A stretch of DNA of 64,000 nucleotides from Streptococcus suis. GTDB lineage: Bacteria > Bacillota > Bacilli > Lactobacillales > Streptococcaceae. Positions 8,309 through 16,526 of this stretch are shown one piece after another; the stretch's first letter is position 1; each line of letters opens with the position of its first letter. Position numbers and translations under genes: made by a program. The stretch lies in assembly GCA_029593505.1 (NCBI GenBank), contig JAKTNI010000001.1:368869-432868 (forward strand). Reading direction: 5' to 3'. Below the pieces are notes generated by a model that was not told the DNA's origin, made no database searches, and was given only the letters and a program-made list of their open reading frames with translations.

Positions 8309-10054
8309 ATGAAAAGACTACTATTGTATGTACATTACAATAAGTATGATAAGTTAAGTTCCCATGTTGTTTACCAACTGGAGAAGATGCGTCCATTATT
8401 TGAAGAAGTTTTATTTATTTCAAATAGTGAGTTGTCGCAGACTAATCTAGAGCGATTAGAGTCCTCGAACTTGATTACTGATTTTATGCAAAGGGAAAAT
8501 AGTGGTTTTGACTTCGTTGCATGGAAAGACGGTTTTCAAAAACTAGGTTTTGATTATTTGAGAGAATTTGACTCTGTGACAATCATGAACGATACATGTT
8601 ATGGTCCAATATGGGATATTGCAGAAGTATTTGAGCGATTTGATAATGATCCAACTACAGATTTTTGGGGAATGACAAATCACAGGAAAACCAAACGATT
8701 TAAAGAGCATTTACAAAGTTATTTTATAACTTTTAAGAAACAAGTAGTCCAGTCACTAGAATTTAAAAATTTCTGGTCAAATGTACGAGAGTATACTATT
8801 GTACAAGATGTTATTGATTATTTAGAATCACCTGCAACTAACATTTTTGTAGATGCTGGATTTAGATATAAGGCTGTATTTGATACAACTACTGAAGAAC
8901 TTCATCATATGCCTTTACCAGATTTTTCATACTATAATGTTGCTAAAATCATAGAAAAAAAAGTCCCATTTATCAAAGTAAAAGCATTAGAGGGGAATCG
9001 GCAACAGACATCTTTTATTATTGATGAATTAGCACAGATTTCTGATTATCCGACAGAGTTAATTATTGAACATATGTCAAATATGTTCACACCTGCGTCT
9101 TACAACTTATTGAAGTACAAGTATTTAGACAAAAATATTCAACTTGGATTTTTGGATAAAAAAATTGCTATTCATTTACATACTTATTATGTTGATTTGT
9201 TGGAAAGTTTCCTGGATATCTTTGCAAGCTTTAGATTTACATATGATTTATATTTGACTACAGACAAAGAAGAGAAAGCACTTCAAATTCAAGAAATATT
9301 ATTAAAGAGAGAGGCAAGTGCTGCGGTTCATGTTACTGGCAATCGTGGACGAGATGTTCTTCCAATGTTGAAGTTGAAAGAACAGTTATCAAGATATGAT
9401 ATCATTGGTCACTTTCATACAAAAAAATCTTTGGAAACGGAATTTTGGGCGGGTGAATCATGGCGTAGAGAGTTACTTGAGATGTTGGTTAAACCGTCAG
9501 ATGCAATCGTTTCTCAGCTTGCTCAGAATGATAAGTTGGGACTTGTCATTGCTGATATTCCAACTTATTTCCGCTATATTTCATTGGATCCATTTTATGA
9601 AGGAGCTTTATCTACAGATATGAATGTTCTTTGGAAAAGAATGGGGATGAGGAAAGAATTAGATTTTCAGGAATTTTCTACCTATGTTATGAGTTATGGT
9701 ACCTATGTATGGTTTAGATATGATGCTCTAAAGCCTTTATTTGATATTGATATTCAGGATGAAGAAGTACCAGAAGAGCCATTACCACTTGCAACAATTC
9801 TTCACTCAATTGAGCGTATGTTGGTTTATATTGCATGGGGAAATGACTATGATTTCCTAATTTCAAAAAATCCAGTTACTTTGCCACCATTTGTTGATGT
9901 AGGTTTATTGAATAAAAGAGAAGGAATTCGATTTAATCCTGTTGTACCTGTAGATTTCACTTATTTTGGAGGACTAAAAGGAGCATTAAAATATTTCTTT
10001 TTTATTAACAAATCAATACTTAAATATGTGGTGAAACGCTTGCTGAAACGATGA
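8309..10054 (+). CDS. rgpF: Rhamnan synthesis protein RgpF
   Basis: A 581-residue protein of the rhamnan synthesis F family (RgpF/GacG), close to the ~580 residues of the S. mutans protein. Visible signatures are MKRLLLYVHYNKYDKLSSHV at the start, RENSGFDFVAWKDG, NDTCYGPIWD, and in the C-terminal half GNRGRDVLPMLKL and HFHTKKS. It is the polymerising rhamnosyltransferase of the backbone. A strong AGGAGGAG site at 8299-8306 precedes ATG 8309. In Rgp/Gac loci rgpE/gacF normally lies between rgpD and rgpF; here only 17 bases separate them. Confidence 0.92.
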   Translation: MKRLLLYVHYNKYDKLSSHVVYQLEKMRPLFEEVLFISNSELSQTNLERLESSNLITDFMQRENSGFDFVAWKDGFQKLGFDYLREFDSVTIMNDTCYGPIWDIAEVFERFDNDPTTDFWGMTNHRKTKRFKEHLQSYFITFKKQVVQSLEFKNFWSNVREYTIVQDVIDYLESPATNIFVDAGFRYKAVFDTTTEELHHMPLPDFSYYNVAKIIEKKVPFIKVKALEGNRQQTSFIIDELAQISDYPTELIIEHMSNMFTPASYNLLKYKYLDKNIQLGFLDKKIAIHLHTYYVDLLESFLDIFASFRFTYDLYLTTDKEEKALQIQEILLKREASAAVHVTGNRGRDVLPMLKLKEQLSRYDIIGHFHTKKSLETEFWAGESWRRELLEMLVKPSDAIVSQLAQNDKLGLVIADIPTYFRYISLDPFYEGALSTDMNVLWKRMGMRKELDFQEFSTYVMSYGTYVWFRYDALKPLFDIDIQDEEVPEEPLPLATILHSIERMLVYIAWGNDYDFLISKNPVTLPPFVDVGLLNKREGIRFNPVVPVDFTYFGGLKGALKYFFFINKSILKYVVKRLLKR

Positions 10055-10206
10055 TAAAACAGACTAATGTCATTCTGTATGATATGTCAAAGAATAAAAA
10101 CATTGACTTAATTTGTTCAAACATATTATTGGAAGTTTTAGAGTATTAAAATTGTTTAGGACTAGATAGTGCAATTATGCATATCGGCAAGAAGAATATT
10201 ACAGTC

Positions 10207-10252
10207 TAAAATAATATTTATATATTATCAAAAATATATAAATATTATTTTA
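10207..10252. repeat. Perfect 20-bp A/T-rich inverted repeat between rgpF and the gacI homologue
   Basis: Bases 10207-10226 are the exact reverse complement of 10233-10252, separated by six bases (ATCAAA). The arms contain only A and T, and no T-run follows, so it is not a classic terminator. It lies 34 bases before the TTG start of the gacI homologue and may attenuate, stabilise an mRNA end, or extrude as a cruciform. Confidence 0.8.
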
Positions 10253-10285
10253 CGGATATCGAACATACATAAGAGGAGAAGAGGG

Positions 10286-10981
10286 TTGAAAAAATCTGAT
10301 TTGCTTATAATAATACCTGCCTATAATGAAGAAGAATCTATTGGTGCTGTTGTTGATAATATCGTGAATAATTATAGCCAGTATGATTATGTAGTTATTA
10401 ATGACGGTTCTAAAGATAGAACATCCATGATTTGCCATACAAAAGGATATAATATAGTTGATCTACCAGTAAACCTTGGATTAGCAGGTGCATTTCAAAC
10501 AGGGCTTCTATATGCCTATGAAAAAGGATACAAGAAAGCAGTTCAATTTGATGCGGATGGTCAACATTTACCAGAATATATTTCAATATTAGATGCTAAA
10601 ATTGATGAAGATTATGAAATGGTAATCGGATCTCGCTTTGTTTCAGAAAAGCGTCCGGTCTCTTTTAGGATGTTGGGAAATATATTGATTAGTGCTGTAA
10701 TCAAATTAACAACAGGAAAAACAATTAATGATCCAACCTCAGGAATGAGAATGTTTTCAGAAAAATTGATTAAAGAATTTGCGTTAAACATTAACTATGG
10801 ACCAGAGCCAGATACTGTTTCTTACTTAATAAGACAAGGCGTTAAAGTTGTTGAAGCACAGGTGTATATGCAGGATAGACAAGCTGGCGAGAGCTATCTT
10901 ACGCTCTCTAGGTCTATTCAGTATATGTTGCACATGTTTGCTTCTATTCTACTTATTCAGAATTTTAGAAAGAGAGGATAA
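10286..10981 (+). CDS. GacI-like undecaprenyl-phosphate sugar transferase (GT2, DPM1-like)
   Basis: A GT2 enzyme of the dolichyl-phosphate-mannose-synthase type: IIIPAYNEEESIG, VINDGSKDRT, FDADGQHLPEY, GSRF, and DPTSGMRMFS. In S. pyogenes GacI makes GlcNAc-P-undecaprenol for the group A side chain with help from GacJ. I chose TTG 10286 because AGAGGAG (10272-10278) lies upstream and the resulting 231 residues match the family; the frame is open back to 10169, but that extension is atypical. The gacJ-like ATG follows the stop by one base. The transferred sugar cannot be read from sequence. Confidence 0.85.
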   Translation: MKKSDLLIIIPAYNEEESIGAVVDNIVNNYSQYDYVVINDGSKDRTSMICHTKGYNIVDLPVNLGLAGAFQTGLLYAYEKGYKKAVQFDADGQHLPEYISILDAKIDEDYEMVIGSRFVSEKRPVSFRMLGNILISAVIKLTTGKTINDPTSGMRMFSEKLIKEFALNINYGPEPDTVSYLIRQGVKVVEAQVYMQDRQAGESYLTLSRSIQYMLHMFASILLIQNFRKRG

Positions 10982-10982
10982 T

Positions 10983-11318
10983 ATGAGTCTCTTATTTCAA
11001 GCTGTATTAATTTTGGTCTCTCTCTTCACTTGTGCATTTATTTTAAGAGCAATCCGTAAATCACAAGTTCAGATCGATGATTCATTATTTTGGATTTTCT
11101 TTTCATTAATTTTATTAGTATTTAGTATTTTTCCAATCTTTGCTGAAACTATTGCAAAAATTTTGGGAATTGCTTCAGCGGTTAATTTTATATTTTTGTT
11201 TATTATTTTCCTATTATTAATAAATCAATTTTATTTAACTATTCGTATTTCTAAGTTAGATACGAAATTAAAGAGTTTAATACAAAAAATAGCTATTAAG
11301 GAAAATGGCAGTGAGTAA
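10983..11318 (+). CDS. GacJ-like small membrane protein (DUF2304)
   Basis: A 111-residue protein with three hydrophobic segments (about 3-20, 36-55 and 68-90) and a charged C-terminal helix. It fits DUF2304, the family of GacJ, which binds GacI and raises its activity in making the lipid-phosphate sugar. Its position directly after the gacI homologue and before the flippase supports this. The start is ATG 10983; the end overlaps the next gene by 14 bases. Confidence 0.82.
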   Translation: MSLLFQAVLILVSLFTCAFILRAIRKSQVQIDDSLFWIFFSLILLVFSIFPIFAETIAKILGIASAVNFIFLFIIFLLLINQFYLTIRISKLDTKLKSLIQKIAIKENGSE

Positions 11319-12594
11319 TATCAACAAAAATATTAGCAGAAAAAAAATTTATTTTTGGAACTTGCTTGGAAACTTATTTGCATCAGGTGTGTCAGTATTA
11401 TATTTGATGGTTGTTTCCAGATTGTTATCAGCGGATATGGCTGACCAATTTAGCTTGGCTTCTTCTATAGGAAGTCTATGGATTGTTATAGGATTATTTC
11501 AAGTAAGGAATTTTCAAGGAACAGATGTCAATGGAAAGTATACATTAAGAGATTATTTCCAAACTAGATTAGTTACAATTGGGTTAATGTTTGTGACCAT
11601 TTTTCCATATATATATATAGTTTGTGGTGGAAAATATTCAATTAAATTAGTCACACTAGTTATTCTTTTTTTACTATACCGAACAGGAGATGCGCTTTCA
11701 GATGTATTTCAAGGTTTTTTGCAACAGATAGATAGACTAGATATTGCTGGAATGTTAATGTCTTATCGTTATTTATTTAGTATCATTATTTTTTATATGG
11801 TATTATCTTTGACAAATTCTATTAATTTTGCATTATTAGGACTGATTACGTTTACATTTCTTTATATAATATTGATTGAAGGACATTTTGTTAGACAGTT
11901 TACGTTGTTTTCTTGGCAAAAGTATGTAGATTCATGGAACAGGAAGGGAATACTGAGTATTTTGAAAACTTGTTTTCCTCTATTTATAAATGGATACCTT
12001 TTATTGAGTGTCTTAAATCAACCTAAAATCGTTATAGAAAAGGGAATGCAACTTGGACTGTTAGAGACAGGAATGCAAAGAGATTTTAATATATTGTTTA
12101 TGCCTGTCTTCTTTATGAGTATGTGCATTTTGGTCATTCGTCCACAAATTACAAACATGGCTTATTTATGGGAGAGAAAAGATTATACTCAATTTTCTTT
12201 GTCACTGAAAAAAATGCTTTTAACACTGAGTTGTGTAGGAGGAGCTTCTGTCATTGCTTCTTATACTGTAGGTATTCCAGTTTTAAGCTTTATTTTTGGT
12301 GTTGATTTATCTCAATATGTATTTGAATTAACTATTTTAGTGTTATCTGGTACATTGTATTCTATAGCTATTGCAATTGAAAATGTATTGACAATTTTTA
12401 GGAAGCATTCGACTTTAGTTGCGACATATATTTTAATCTTTTTTCTTTCATTAATTATATATCAGCCTTTAATTTTTAAATTTGGTATCATGGGAGCTAC
12501 AGTAGCATTTACCATTGTTATGGGGATATATCTTATTGGGGCAATTACAACATATTGGATAGTCATTAATCAAGAAAGAGGTAAGAATGTCTAA
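11305..12594 (+). CDS. GacK-like flippase (Wzx/MATE-type polysaccharide transporter)
   Basis: A hydrophobic protein of 429 residues with about 12 membrane helices and an N-terminus typical of Wzx-type flippases (YFWNLLGNLFASGVSVLYL). In the group carbohydrate pathway the GacK-type protein flips the undecaprenyl-phosphate sugar to the outer membrane face for side-chain addition. It overlaps its upstream neighbour by 14 and its downstream neighbour by 8 bases. Wzx flippases diverge strongly, so the exact cargo is an inference from position. Confidence 0.82.
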   Translation: MAVSNINKNISRKKIYFWNLLGNLFASGVSVLYLMVVSRLLSADMADQFSLASSIGSLWIVIGLFQVRNFQGTDVNGKYTLRDYFQTRLVTIGLMFVTIFPYIYIVCGGKYSIKLVTLVILFLLYRTGDALSDVFQGFLQQIDRLDIAGMLMSYRYLFSIIIFYMVLSLTNSINFALLGLITFTFLYIILIEGHFVRQFTLFSWQKYVDSWNRKGILSILKTCFPLFINGYLLLSVLNQPKIVIEKGMQLGLLETGMQRDFNILFMPVFFMSMCILVIRPQITNMAYLWERKDYTQFSLSLKKMLLTLSCVGGASVIASYTVGIPVLSFIFGVDLSQYVFELTILVLSGTLYSIAIAIENVLTIFRKHSTLVATYILIFFLSLIIYQPLIFKFGIMGATVAFTIVMGIYLIGAITTYWIVINQERGKNV

Positions 12595-13726
12595 AAGCAT
12601 CATTTTTGTTACCCACCATTTAGGAGGAATAGGCGGTGTACAAAGAGTAGTTGATCAATTAGCGAAGCGTTTTACACGTGATGGAAATGATGTCACGGTG
12701 ATTGGTTGTGGAGTACAAAAAAACGTTGAATACAGTCCTAGAGTTACTGAATATGAAGAGATACTGCTATACAATGAAGATATCTTTTTTGATAAGCCTT
12801 GGGTGTTTTTTATTGAGAAATTTATCTCTAAGAAATTGAGCAATATTTTAGAAGATAAGTTAAATCGAAATAAGGATACTATTATTATTTTAGCCAACCC
12901 TATCGTCTATTTACTGATGGAAAACGTTATAAAAAGATGGAAAGAAAGAGCTGTTTTTATAGGTCAGATGCACAGTTCAGCTGATTTTGTTTTGAACAGT
13001 AAAGGTTTATATTCTGTTTATCCATTTATCATCAAACATTTTTATCCAAAACTAGATAAAATACTATTCCTGACTCCAGAGGATTCAAAGATTATTCAAG
13101 ATTCATATTCAATAGACTCTGATAGGTTGGGAGCAATTGGTAATCCGCTTCCCAATTATATTTATAGAGATATACATTCTGTTGATATCAGTAAAAGTAT
13201 AATCTCTTTTGTGGGGCGACTAGATCCTGTAAAACAAGTTGATCATGTGATTAGGGCTTTTTCTAAAATAGCAAAAGAATTTCCTGATATTCAGTTACAA
13301 GTCTATGGTGATGGTAATGAAAGAGAAGCATTAGCATCTTTGATACGAATGTTGGGAATTGAATCACAGGTTCGTTTGATGGGAAGAACTGATAAGGTTG
13401 AAGAAGTTTATAAAAAATCACTTTTTACTTTAATGACCTCTAAAACAGAGGGATTGCCGCTATCTATAGTAGAATCTTTATTGATGGGTGCACCGGTGAT
13501 ATCATATGCATGTAGTCCAGGTGTTGTTGCACTTCAATCGGCAACGCCAGAAATGCTAGTGTATGGTGGAGAATTAGAGCTTGCTGAGAAAATGAGATAT
13601 TACTTACTAAATTCATCAGAATTAGTAGATATAGCAAGTAGGGGACAGGCATATTTAAAAACTTATTTTTCTGAGGATAAAATCCTTGAGAATTGGTATG
13701 AATTATTTGACAGTATACAAAAATAA
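12587..13726 (+). CDS. Glycosyltransferase family 4
   Basis: A GT-B retaining glycosyltransferase. The N-terminus has the acceptor-side motif THHLGGIGGVQRVVDQLA; the C-terminal half has SFVGRLDPVKQVDHVIRAF, VYGDGNEREAL and the EX7E-like ESLLMGAPVISYACSPG with TEGLPLSIVE. It should be cytoplasmic and use a nucleotide sugar. It overlaps the flippase gene by eight bases and is followed after seven by ATG 13734. No GacF-type rhamnosyltransferase is present elsewhere in the cluster, so this enzyme may help build the backbone or a side chain; donor and acceptor are unknown. Confidence 0.85.
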   Translation: MSKSIIFVTHHLGGIGGVQRVVDQLAKRFTRDGNDVTVIGCGVQKNVEYSPRVTEYEEILLYNEDIFFDKPWVFFIEKFISKKLSNILEDKLNRNKDTIIILANPIVYLLMENVIKRWKERAVFIGQMHSSADFVLNSKGLYSVYPFIIKHFYPKLDKILFLTPEDSKIIQDSYSIDSDRLGAIGNPLPNYIYRDIHSVDISKSIISFVGRLDPVKQVDHVIRAFSKIAKEFPDIQLQVYGDGNEREALASLIRMLGIESQVRLMGRTDKVEEVYKKSLFTLMTSKTEGLPLSIVESLLMGAPVISYACSPGVVALQSATPEMLVYGGELELAEKMRYYLLNSSELVDIASRGQAYLKTYFSEDKILENWYELFDSIQK

Positions 13727-13733
13727 GGAAGAT

Positions 13734-15239
13734 ATGATGGATAGATTTATAGATTATTTAAGATTTGATTGCATTGTAGAAATAATAAAAAAAAGGTATA
13801 AGCATGTGTTGTTTATTTGGCTATCCATGATTGTACTCTATTTCGTTTTAGACGGTGGGATAATGAATGCACCGAAAAAATTATTAATTATTTCGGGATT
13901 GGTATTTTCAATAATTATTCTTTTTCCAGGCAAATACCATAATCGTGTGTTTGTTTCAATTCTTCTGTCAGGAAGTTTATTTGTTTATAATACGCCAATT
14001 ATGGATATACCCGATGAAAATGTTCATTATGCTAGAGCGTTATATCTTAGTGATGGGCACATCTATCTTCCGGAAAAATTAGAACAAAGTACAATTGCAG
14101 ATGACATTGTTGATGTTGAAGCAGTATTCAAACAACCTCTTATACTGACAGATTTGGAAGAAGAAACAGTTGCAGAAGAGAAAGTTGTGTATCCTGGAAT
14201 TGTAAAAACAAATGGTTACGCTTTTCTTTCTTATATACCACAAGCTACTGGAATTTTGCTTGCACGCTTATTCAAGTTAAGTATTTCAGCGTCAATTATA
14301 TTAGGTCGCTTTCTTAATCTGTTGGTTTATGCTTTACTTGTGAGACTTGCAATCAAAAAAGCTTCAACAAACAAGTATGTTTTGGGGACGATTGCACTTC
14401 TTCCCATGAGTGTGTATATTGCAGCATCATTCAATCAAGATGCCATGTCAAATGGTCTGATATTTTTACTGATTGGTTTATTTTGTGAATTTATAGAGAA
14501 GGAACAGATTACTGATGGCGATTTATTTTTATTTGCATTGCTTAGTTTAGCTGTAGCAACAATGAAGTTTCCTTATGTTTTAATTGTTGGCTTATTGTTG
14601 TTTTTACCTATAAATAAATTGAATTTAAGGAAATATCTGGTCATTTTGATTTCAATAGGGGTAACTTTAATTTTGGGAATGTTTTGGTTGAAAATGGCAA
14701 GTAGTATTAATTTGCGATTCGTTACCGAAAATCCACAAATTAATCCTGTTGAAAAAATTACGTATACTATTCAAAATATTGGAATATTTCTGCGGTTGAT
14801 TGTGAAAGAGTTGGTCTATCTTATACCTAATAAACTACAAAGTGCTTTTACATTTGGCTGGTTGACTTACGGATTGGATCTTACATGGCTATATATACCT
14901 TATGTATCATGTATATTTGTGATGTTACCTCGAAAAAAAATCTTTAATAATTGGAATAAAATAGGAATAATCTTGGTAAGTTTAGGAATTACGATGGGAG
15001 TACTTTTAACTGCCTATTTAATGTGGAATCCAGTTACGGATATGTCTTTTGCAGGTGTACAGGGAAGATATTTCATAGGAGTTTTTGTGTTATTGGGGCT
15101 AGTAAGTAATATTTTTTATGAGAAAAATAATCAGATTGCGATAAAAACTGAGAAAATGGAAAGTGTCCTATTATTGTCCGCTAATTTCTTTATTTTTGCA
15201 CTAGTCATTAGAACTCTGATTGAATACTATCAATTTTAG
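13734..15239 (+). CDS. DUF2142 multi-membrane-span protein, probable GT-C side-chain transferase
   Basis: A ~500-residue polytopic membrane protein of the DUF2142 family, with the acidic extracellular-loop motif IMDIPDENVHYARALYL characteristic of GT-C enzymes and 10 or more hydrophobic segments. By position it matches GacL, which transfers the undecaprenyl-phosphate-borne sugar onto exported polyrhamnose. AAGGAA at 13725-13730 precedes two consecutive ATGs (13734 and 13737); the second is better spaced. This is the last gene of the operon. GT-C function is inferred; the family call is good. Confidence 0.8.
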   Translation: MMDRFIDYLRFDCIVEIIKKRYKHVLFIWLSMIVLYFVLDGGIMNAPKKLLIISGLVFSIIILFPGKYHNRVFVSILLSGSLFVYNTPIMDIPDENVHYARALYLSDGHIYLPEKLEQSTIADDIVDVEAVFKQPLILTDLEEETVAEEKVVYPGIVKTNGYAFLSYIPQATGILLARLFKLSISASIILGRFLNLLVYALLVRLAIKKASTNKYVLGTIALLPMSVYIAASFNQDAMSNGLIFLLIGLFCEFIEKEQITDGDLFLFALLSLAVATMKFPYVLIVGLLLFLPINKLNLRKYLVILISIGVTLILGMFWLKMASSINLRFVTENPQINPVEKITYTIQNIGIFLRLIVKELVYLIPNKLQSAFTFGWLTYGLDLTWLYIPYVSCIFVMLPRKKIFNNWNKIGIILVSLGITMGVLLTAYLMWNPVTDMSFAGVQGRYFIGVFVLLGLVSNIFYEKNNQIAIKTEKMESVLLLSANFFIFALVIRTLIEYYQF

Positions 15240-16013
15240 TAGTCCTGTTAGTGTTAAAAAATAGATTGGTATATTATCTTGATACGCATTTTAGAATTTA
15301 CCAAATAGATGTGTAATATAGAACATGGATTTAATATATAATAATTATCTGTAATTAATATTGGATAGATTTAGGTGAGGCGGTTTGACGATTACTTAGC
15401 TAAGTCATATTCAACTAGGTCAAGAAAGAGTATTTTAGTTGATAGTTATAAAATTGAAACATACCAATTGCATATGGTAGAATAGTACTAATTTGGAGAA
15501 AAGATGGAATAATGAATTACTCTCCTTTCACGTTTTAAGAAATCAGTCAACCCAAACAGATAACAGACTATTTTCAAAGCTAAGATAATTTACGCAAAGT
15601 ACAAGTATAAAATTTATCAAAGTTTAAAAATAAGTGAAGCAATTCGAAGTGGAGAATGATATCTTATGGTACGTTGTGATAACTAGAACTTTTGCTATGT
15701 TTATTGGTGTTAGTTAAAACAAAGCTGATTAACAGATGAATGAAACTTGACTAGACAAGGAAACATACATAAGTATCAAAAAATATTGACATTTTTTATT
15801 AATGTAAAAATATAGTAAAAAAGTTCTAAAGTTTGGATTGACTTTGGAACTTTTTTGATAGTGATACTCAAAGAAGAAGATGTTGAGTATAGGTGTAAGA
15901 AACAACACCACTATGAAAATGTGACAACCTTCTAACTGGTATAAACTGAAAATAGTATAAATATCGGAGGTTTTTTAGTTGTAGAAAGATTGGAAATCTG
16001 ACCTTACTTGTAG
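15240..16013. other. Long intergenic interval without a recognisable gene
   Basis: About 790 bases separate the polysaccharide operon from the DUF5590 gene. Stops interrupt all frames and I recognise no protein relic. It holds a strong hairpin with T-run at 15817-15856, a TTGACA at 15786-15791 with TATAGT at 15811-15816 (19-base spacing), an 8-bp inverted repeat (15864-15871 with 15883-15890) and the promoter of the next gene. It may hold a small RNA or a heavily decayed gene. Confidence 0.5.
15817..15856 (+). terminator. Strong rho-independent terminator hairpin
   Basis: A 16-base-pair stem (15817-15832 with 15841-15856, one G-T wobble) with an eight-base loop ends in TTTTTT. It lies ~580 bases after the nearest upstream stop codon, so it either ends a long 3' UTR or belongs to an unrecognised transcript. 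The A-run on the other side means it could also act on the minus strand. Confidence 0.7.
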
Positions 16014-16019
16014 TATAAT
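15990..16019 (+). promoter_or_regulatory. Promoter of the DUF5590-aspB-asnS operon
   Basis: TTGGAA (15990-15995) and TATAAT (16014-16019) are 18 bases apart. The ATG at 16029 begins only nine bases after the -10 box, leaving almost no 5' leader. Confidence 0.65.
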
Positions 16020-16028
16020 AGGTTTGTC

Positions 16029-16526
16029 ATGAAAAAAAAGATGAGTAAATTGTTAGCAATGCTATCTACAAGAAGTGGTCAGTTATTAGTAGGTTTTTTT
16101 GTATTGCTTAGTGCGGTTACTTTTTCCATATTTTTTGTATGGGATATAGCAGCACGGCCATTTTCTGATGTACGAGATTATGCTATTTCTGTTGCTAAAG
16201 AGCATGCAGATGTACAAGTGGTGGATTCGTTTGCTATTTATAATGGTAGCGAGACTTATTTTAGTTTACAAGGAAAAAATAGTCAGGGAGTCTCTATTGC
16301 AGTGATTATACCGGAAGCATCCAACACGGTATATACTTATTTGCTAGAGAGTGGAATTTCAAAAGAGCAGGCACAAGTTATAGCGCAAGAAAATGGTGCT
16401 GGAAATAGTGAACGCATCATTCTTGGCTATAGAGATGGGAAGCCAGTATGGGAAATCAAATCAGGAACAGCTTATTATCTTGTTGAATTTGAAACAGGGA
16501 ACTTTGTCGCAAGGGAGGGATTATGA
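16029..16526 (+). CDS. DUF5590 / YpmB-like membrane-anchored protein
   Basis: A 165-residue protein with one N-terminal membrane segment (about 17-40) and an extracellular region with two PepSY-like halves (AKEHADVQVV, VWEIKSGTAYYLVEFETG). It fits DUF5590/YpmB. In Bacillus ypmB lies in front of aspB and asnS, exactly as here, but no biochemical role is known to me. The stop overlaps aspB by four bases (ATGA). ATG 16029 has no normal leader; ATG 16041 in the same frame is an alternative start with a short leader. Confidence 0.8.
   Translation: MKKKMSKLLAMLSTRSGQLLVGFFVLLSAVTFSIFFVWDIAARPFSDVRDYAISVAKEHADVQVVDSFAIYNGSETYFSLQGKNSQGVSIAVIIPEASNTVYTYLLESGISKEQAQVIAQENGAGNSERIILGYRDGKPVWEIKSGTAYYLVEFETGNFVAREGL

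Noticed and set aside
10169-10285. Longer N-terminus of the gacI homologue from GTG 10169
   Set aside because: The extra 39 residues run through the A/T palindrome, are unlike the family, and a good ribosome site precedes TTG 10286.
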